A DNA stretch of 64,000 nucleotides. Source: Methanomassiliicoccaceae archaeon UBA71. GTDB taxonomy: Archaea; Thermoplasmatota; Thermoplasmata; Methanomassiliicoccales; Methanomethylophilaceae. Every line of letters begins with the position of its first letter. Positions within the stretch are counted from its first letter, which is position 1. The position numbers and the translations under genes were made by a program. Where the stretch lies: contig DARO01000006.1 of the NCBI GenBank assembly GCA_002504405.1, forward strand, positions 31,450 through 95,449. The letters are read 5' to 3'. Shown here piece after piece: positions 59,156-64,000 of this stretch. The notes beneath the pieces were generated by a model, which saw only the letters and a list, made by a program, of their open reading frames with translations, ran no database searches and was not told the origin of the DNA.

Positions 59156-59175
59156 GGGGGAGGTCTCCCTCCCCC
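59156..59175 (-). terminator. Terminator of the SprT-like gene
   Basis: GGGGGAGG-TCTC-CCTCCCCC, a perfect 8-bp hairpin 11 nt after the stop at 59187. Confidence 0.5.
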
Positions 59176-59186
59176 CATGGTTTTCC

Positions 59187-59867
59187 TCAGGACCTGTACC
59201 CGATCCTCGCCAGCTCCTCCTCGGCCTCCCTGCGTCCGGGGTACCTGTCCAGGAGCTCCTCGTACTCGGGCCCTCTCGGAACGCCCCCGGGGCTGAACCC
59301 CATCGCGATGCGTGCGATCTGCGCGTACAGCGCGAAGTCGACGGCGTTGTCCGTGATGTCGTCGCGGTCGATGCCCGACGACACCGTCGCGACCCTCATC
59401 AGCACGCTGGCCTTGCCGAGCTCGGACGACCTCCCGTCCATCCATCTCAGTGCGATCGTGTCGTCCCTATCCGCCAGTCCCGCCTCTGCGAGCCTGTCGT
59501 AGGAGTCGCTCAGGTCCAGGTGCGTCCCGGCGCTCCCCGGGGACAGCCCCCTGAACCTCCTCAGGAACGTCGGCTGCTTGGTCCTCGCGAAGTCCTCGGA
59601 GGTCAGCCAGTCGCAGACCTCCTCCGAGTATCCCTCGTCCAGGTTTCCCGCGATCTTCCTGAAGATCGTCTCTGCCAGCGATGCGAGGACCTCCTCCGGG
59701 GCGTCGGACAGGTAGTCGCTAACCTCGAAGTTCGCCCACCTGTACGACCTGGTCCATCTGACCTTGAAGTCCCTGAACGCGGCGAATTCCGCCGTGACGT
59801 CCTCGTATCCGTTCCTCTTCCCTGCCTCCGCGAACACCGCGGTCAGCCTCCTGTTCTCATCATTCAT
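59187..59867 (-). CDS. SprT/YgjP-like metalloprotease relative lacking the HExxH motif
   Basis: 226 residues. The layout follows archaeal M48/SprT-like proteins: N-terminal FRDFKVRWTRSYRWANFEVSD, a helical middle, then LMRVATVSSGIDRDDITDNA and the C-terminal EYEELLDRYPGRREAEEELA. Where family members have YHExxH, this one reads FALYAQIARIAMGF, so zinc binding and catalysis should be lost. It may be a pseudo-enzyme with a binding role. High-GC backbone composition. Family assignment is by overall pattern. Confidence 0.6.
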   Translation of the reverse strand: MNDENRRLTAVFAEAGKRNGYEDVTAEFAAFRDFKVRWTRSYRWANFEVSDYLSDAPEEVLASLAETIFRKIAGNLDEGYSEEVCDWLTSEDFARTKQPTFLRRFRGLSPGSAGTHLDLSDSYDRLAEAGLADRDDTIALRWMDGRSSELGKASVLMRVATVSSGIDRDDITDNAVDFALYAQIARIAMGFSPGGVPRGPEYEELLDRYPGRREAEEELARIGYRS

Positions 59868-59959
59868 CTCTTTCTCTCTCCTGGGCCCAAGTGCCCGAAG
59901 AGGGGCTTGGCGGAGACGCGCTTACGTGACCGGCGCGCGCCGAGAAATTTATCTGAAAA

Positions 59960-60000
59960 AGAAGGCGCCGACGGGCCGATATGTGCGCGGAGCGTACCCC
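59960..60000. repeat. 41-bp repeat, copy 2
   Basis: One mismatch to 33906-33946. It lies about 300 bp beyond the stop of surface-protein gene 2 and about 95 bp upstream of the SprT-like start. Confidence 0.75.
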
Positions 60001-60063
60001 TGTAGGGCACGGGCACAGAGAGAACTACCCTATGTTTAGCGTGCCTATATCCTACAAGTATCG

Positions 60064-60071
60064 TTATATAT
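60064..60071 (+). promoter_or_regulatory. TATA box of the 54-residue gene
   Basis: TTATATAT is centred 27 nt before the ATG at 60094, an almost ideal leaderless promoter. Confidence 0.5.
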
Positions 60072-60093
60072 CCGATAATCCGAGACATCGGCC

Positions 60094-60258
60094 ATGGACA
60101 TCGACGATCCCTTGATCCACAGCATACTGATCTACATGAGCCGTCACCCAGGAGGGACCGATATAATGGAGCTTGTCGGAGAGGACCGGTACGACGAGGT
60201 GATGGAGTGCCTCCTGTCCAACGGTCTTGTCAGACCCATGGACGGAGGCAAAGATTGA
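60094..60258 (+). CDS. 54-residue winged-helix-like protein
   Basis: MDIDDPLIHSILIYMSRHPG ... TDIMELVGEDRYDEVMECLL, ending NGLVRPMDGGKD. The sequence pattern (helix, turn, helix of about 10-45 then NGLV) resembles part of a winged-helix DNA-binding domain. An excellent TATA box supports it as a real leaderless gene. Convergent with surface-protein gene 2. Confidence 0.6.
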   Translation: MDIDDPLIHSILIYMSRHPGGTDIMELVGEDRYDEVMECLLSNGLVRPMDGGKD

Positions 60259-60264
60259 AGGGGA

Positions 60265-60278
60265 GCGGCGGATGCCGC
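60265..60278. terminator. Hairpin between convergent genes
   Basis: GCGGC-GGAT-GCCGC, a 5-bp stem between the stop at 60258 and that of the surface-protein gene at 60302. Confidence 0.35.
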
Positions 60279-60301
60279 CCGTTTGGATGTGGTGCCGGTG
60301 A

Positions 60302-63300
60302 TCACTTCTTGCGGTAGTCCATCACGATGAACATCGCCAGTATGGCTGCCGCGGCTGCTGCAGCGGCGCAGGCGGCAATCTTCGTCGTCTCGTTCGATCC
60401 ATCGTTTGTGACAACGGTCGGCGGAACAAATGGATAATCATCATCCCATCCGGGATAGGACGGGACATCAGGTTCTATGGCTTCATATGTCGGAATAAAG
60501 TCATATTCCGTATTGTGTGTCGTAACGAATTTCACGGTCCCATCTCTATAAACGGATGTGTATTCCCCGTCAATAGTTCCAGATTCGATCCCATCCCAGT
60601 ACATCACAGTGCACCCAGACAGATAAAGTCCCGTTCCTACAGGAAGATTGACGGTCACGGTTGCCGATGACGGTTCGAAATTATCGTATTCCAGCTGGAT
60701 TCCTCCGATGGCACCGATGGATCCGAAGTAAGGCTCGACTACATCCGTGACAGTGATTTCAACGATGCCCTTTCCAGTGATGCCTTCGACAACCACATTT
60801 GCGTTCTCATTCTGATACGTAATTGTGACAGTGTGCACCCCATTCGATATCAGGGTGTTGTCCTCTCCGTCTATATGGAAGGATCCTTCAGAGGAGATGT
60901 CCACATCTTCTCCCGAAACGGTAACGTATCCTCCGTCTGGATTCTGTATGAGTACGGAACCTTCCTCAATGTATTCGTCGGGTATCTCGGAGGAGAATGA
61001 TCCTCCGGATATGGATACAGAGGTATCTCCTGTTCCAGGTACATCTATGCATTGGCTGTCGGTTCCGCTTTCGAGGTTTCCTCCGGAAATGATAAGGTCG
61101 CCACTGTTTAGCATGATGGCATCGGATGAGCTGGAGATGTTTCCGCCTTCAACATTCACGATTCCGTTGTTGATCAGAATGGCGGCATTATTCGCCGAGA
61201 TGGTTCCTGCTCTAATCTCCATTATTCCTTCATTGGAGATGGCAACGGTATTCCCGTTGTTGATGATTGTTGTACCGTCTATGGTGGTTTCGGACGTGTA
61301 TGTATTATTTGTTATCGTAACCACGGGGATGTGGTATGGGCCGTCTGTTCCGTTAGAGATTGTAGCATCCTTCAGTTCCGTGGTTCCAATCGAATATACG
61401 GTGGCATTGTATCCTCCGGCAAGTGTAACTCCGCCATCAACCATCAGAGTGCCGCTAGCGTTGTTCCACAGTACTGCGGAAGCTTCCGTGGTGCCTGTAG
61501 CATCGATCGTTCCCCCTCCGATGACTGTCAGGGTTCCGCTATTGGAGAACATCTGATTTACCGATCCGGACCAACTGATAGTGCTTCCGTTGGTATCCAG
61601 AATGATGTTTTTGTCGCCACTCACAAAGATTGTAGAAGATATGCTGGTGTCTTCCAAAAGTTCAATTGTCGTTTCGATGTTATCATCTACATCCTTGAAC
61701 GCTTCTTCGAGTGTCTCGTAGTACTTATCATTGATTACAGCTGTTCCGGTTGTTCTTTCATATACCAGATAGTTTCCATCGGATTCATACATCTGACAAT
61801 ATGATGCAACATATTCTGAAACATCAGATGAGAATGTTCCTCCGGTGATGAAACTCTTGTTGTCAATATCTTCGGAACCCTCAAGAAGATAGCATGCTAC
61901 AGCCTTGTTATTATTACTGGAAATTGTTCCTCCGCAGATATCGGCCGCAGGTACTCCTCCGGGATAATCACAAGCTTCAAGTACTATGGCATCTCCGGTT
62001 GAATTACAACCACTCGGATTGTGGGTATAATCGTATTTGTCTCCATTAGCATTAATGGTTCCATCGATTACCTCCAACATACCCGATTTCATATAGATGG
62101 CCGTCTTGGCTGTTATCACCCCGCCCTCGATTTTAAGCAGACCCGATTGTGGATGATATATCGCAACCAAGTTCGAAGACACAGTCGCTCCGTCTTTGAT
62201 TACAATAGTTGAGTTCGATGTGGAATTCCCGTTTCCCTGAATCGCAGCATTATTGTTGTTTGTGATGATAGATCCGTAAACATACAGCTCATTGGACGTA
62301 CCATCCAATAAAATGGTTCCACCTTCAATTGTGACGCCTTCTCCAATTGAAATTACAGATCCATTGGATTTTGAACCAGTATAGATTGCTGAGTTTGCGT
62401 CGGCTTTTGTCACTATAAGTTTTCCACCGCCCTTCGCTGAATTATCAACAATATATAGCGAGTTACCACTGTAGTTCAACCCAAACGCACTTGCAGTTCC
62501 TGTATATGTATAATTGTGGCCATTCAGATCCAATGTCCAATCAAATGCATTCGATGAAGAAGAGGATACATATGAAGAAGTAGAATAATCCTCGTTCAAA
62601 ATCAAAATATCGCCCGCAGTTGTCTTCGCCGCAGCAATCGCCGTTGACACCGAATCATAGACACGCTCCTCTTCATCACGAATAACCCATGCTGCAATTT
62701 CATCAGATTTCATGCTACATGTGTATACCCCGCCTTTTTCGATTATTTCGTATGTATCTGAGAATGGAACAAAGAAATTCTCACCAATTGTTCCTTCACC
62801 TTCTACGACTACAACTGCCAGACTCAACGGCATAGATCCAGACAATGTTTTGCCATTTTCAACCGATATCGTCAAACGATCCTGTATACCAGTCTTGTTG
62901 CCAAAATAATCATTGCTGAAATTTGATTCCAGATTATCCACAACGACTATCTTGTTATCGGACATGTTCAGATATTCAAACAAACTGTAGATATTACTGC
63001 CTGTTAAAAAGATGTTAGTTCCATCAATTATGGCTTTGTAGTCTGTTGGAGCACTTTCCTGTATGGTTACATAACTTACATCATCAGATGCTCCAACAAC
63101 TAAATAACATCCAGATTCAATTTTATCCACATCGGACTTGGACCAGTTGTAGAATGTTCCTCCCTTGTAAGTAATATTCGCATTATATCCATAATAAATG
63201 CTTGAAACTTGATTGCTCTTGGACTCTGCTTTGAAAATACCTCCTTCGATAGAAATATCAACATTTGAAACGGAGTCAAAAAAACGTATAGTATAATCGG

Positions 63301-63904
63301 AAGGTGAAATCAGGTTGGCATCTATTATCCTAATCGATGCCTTGTCATCTGAATTACTTGCTATATTTACATAAATTGGGGAATTGGATCTTGCTAATGA
63401 ACTTATCTTACCAGTTTCTAAAGTGATTCCACCGTCAAGAATCAATTCTGTATCGGCATTAACAGATACTACGCGAGATGTCGCCGAACCCCCATTATAT
63501 ATTTTCCCCTTATTCCCAGTACTATTGTCAGTTATTTTCAGAGAAGAGCCATTTGTTATATCAATAAGAGCTTTTGACTCCTTACTATTCTGAACACTAC
63601 CGCTTATGGTTTTTCCATTCAGATCTATTGTTATTGTCTGTCCGTTAGGAATGATTAGAGAGGATGTAAGTTTTTCAATATCACTCTTCAATACAATATA
63701 TTTGGTTTCTGAACCACTGGTTATAGCATTTCTGAGTTCAGTTTCATTATTAATTTCGATGGTTTCGCTGTTTAGATTATTGATATCTGTTTTCTCTATT
63801 GGTGATTCCTCAGAATCAACATCGATACTGCCAATTATTGCGAATACAAAAATAAAAGCAATAGATACCGAAATTATAATCGGTATTCTTGTTTTTACAT
63901 TCAT
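60302..63904 (-). CDS. Giant beta-helix surface (adhesin-like) protein 2
   Basis: About 1200 residues. Signal MNVKTRIPIIISVSIAFIFV; repeated beta-helix turns (NGQTITIDLNGKTISGSV, VISIGEGVTIEGGTILLDGT, VEGGNISSSSDAIMLNSGDL, SISGGSFSSEIPDEY). C-terminal anchor AACAAAAAAAAILAMFIVMD with YRKK. It lacks the Thr-rich stalk of protein 1. The ATG at 63904 has GGAGGG 5-10 nt before it; the ATG at 63916 would add four residues and overlap that site. More AT-rich than backbone. Confidence 0.85.
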   Translation of the reverse strand: MNVKTRIPIIISVSIAFIFVFAIIGSIDVDSEESPIEKTDINNLNSETIEINNETELRNAITSGSETKYIVLKSDIEKLTSSLIIPNGQTITIDLNGKTISGSVQNSKESKALIDITNGSSLKITDNSTGNKGKIYNGGSATSRVVSVNADTELILDGGITLETGKISSLARSNSPIYVNIASNSDDKASIRIIDANLISPSDYTIRFFDSVSNVDISIEGGIFKAESKSNQVSSIYYGYNANITYKGGTFYNWSKSDVDKIESGCYLVVGASDDVSYVTIQESAPTDYKAIIDGTNIFLTGSNIYSLFEYLNMSDNKIVVVDNLESNFSNDYFGNKTGIQDRLTISVENGKTLSGSMPLSLAVVVVEGEGTIGENFFVPFSDTYEIIEKGGVYTCSMKSDEIAAWVIRDEEERVYDSVSTAIAAAKTTAGDILILNEDYSTSSYVSSSSSNAFDWTLDLNGHNYTYTGTASAFGLNYSGNSLYIVDNSAKGGGKLIVTKADANSAIYTGSKSNGSVISIGEGVTIEGGTILLDGTSNELYVYGSIITNNNNAAIQGNGNSTSNSTIVIKDGATVSSNLVAIYHPQSGLLKIEGGVITAKTAIYMKSGMLEVIDGTINANGDKYDYTHNPSGCNSTGDAIVLEACDYPGGVPAADICGGTISSNNNKAVACYLLEGSEDIDNKSFITGGTFSSDVSEYVASYCQMYESDGNYLVYERTTGTAVINDKYYETLEEAFKDVDDNIETTIELLEDTSISSTIFVSGDKNIILDTNGSTISWSGSVNQMFSNSGTLTVIGGGTIDATGTTEASAVLWNNASGTLMVDGGVTLAGGYNATVYSIGTTELKDATISNGTDGPYHIPVVTITNNTYTSETTIDGTTIINNGNTVAISNEGIMEIRAGTISANNAAILINNGIVNVEGGNISSSSDAIMLNSGDLIISGGNLESGTDSQCIDVPGTGDTSVSISGGSFSSEIPDEYIEEGSVLIQNPDGGYVTVSGEDVDISSEGSFHIDGEDNTLISNGVHTVTITYQNENANVVVEGITGKGIVEITVTDVVEPYFGSIGAIGGIQLEYDNFEPSSATVTVNLPVGTGLYLSGCTVMYWDGIESGTIDGEYTSVYRDGTVKFVTTHNTEYDFIPTYEAIEPDVPSYPGWDDDYPFVPPTVVTNDGSNETTKIAACAAAAAAAAILAMFIVMDYRKK

Positions 63905-63939
63905 ATTTCCCTCCATGTAGGGAATGAAGGAGGATCGCT

Positions 63940-63971
63940 CCCCCCCCCCCCCCTATAGTCCTTTTTGACTA
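63940..63971 (-). promoter_or_regulatory. TAGTC/GACTA hairpin plus run of 14 G
   Basis: On the coding strand: TAGTC-AAAAAG-GACTA (63971-63956), TA, then 14 consecutive G (63953-63940), 35 nt before the chosen ATG. Same block as at 38493-38523 but with a different run length. Confidence 0.65.
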
Positions 63972-64000
63972 CTGGATTCTGAATCAGAGTATACGGTTTT

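Overview
The window looks like the chromosome of a methanogenic archaeon of the Methanomassiliicoccales (Thermoplasmata; gut/anaerobic type). The evidence is an archaeal-type PheT, SRP54, TrmY, an HMG-CoA reductase for isoprenoid lipids, an MtaA/MtbA-like methylcobamide:CoM methyltransferase, rubrerythrin/rubredoxin, and many genes with a TATA box about 25-27 nt from the start codon, as in leaderless archaeal transcripts. Backbone genes are GC-rich. The genus-level placement is inference.

1-27 kb is mostly ordinary backbone: rubrerythrin (cut by the window edge), a TPR protein, membrane proteins, HMG-CoA reductase, a ferredoxin/rubredoxin pair, pheT plus peroxiredoxin, the CoM methyltransferase, and a seven-gene minus-strand run with overlapping stop/start codons (srp54-trmY-zinc ribbon-PPAT/NTPase fusion-GlcD-like oxidase-etfB-etfA). 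Then come a coiled-coil protein, purB, an MFS carrier, a UbiA prenyltransferase, a radical SAM protein, a FecCD/BtuCD-type ABC transporter with a methyltransferase, and SstT.

27-34 kb is accessory: an ankyrin/TPR cassette, a tandemly duplicated small-gene/large-gene pair that resembles an orphan toxin/immunity array, a broken copy of the last gene of the neighbouring mobile element, and an AlbA_2-type ATP-binding regulator.

34-38.5 kb and 60.3-63.9 kb hold two giant, C-terminally anchored beta-helix surface proteins. Both have the same unusual 5' region: a TAGTC/GACTA hairpin followed directly by a run of 11 or 14 G on the coding strand. Both also have a shared 41-bp sequence beyond their 3' ends. 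This suggests switchable (phase-variable) surface proteins.

38.9-53.3 kb is the most interesting part: a compact, all-plus-strand, virus- or plasmid-like element with a tyrosine-recombinase C-terminal fragment at its left edge. It carries a helical-repeat protein, four secreted proteins with Ig-like, PKD or InlB-type repeats, a ladder of tiny overlapping membrane proteins, a small P-loop ATPase, a GC-rich hairpin region that could be the origin, and a HUH-type (rolling-circle) Rep with zinc-binding cysteines. The gene set recalls pleolipoviruses or filamentous viruses, but I do not recognise it as a described family.

53.4-58.8 kb is an AT-rich restriction-modification island (beta-class methyltransferase, fused nuclease-methyltransferase, Mrr-N-like protein, HrgA-like HARE-HTH protein). 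59-60.3 kb has a SprT-like protein that lost its metal-binding motif and a small leaderless gene.
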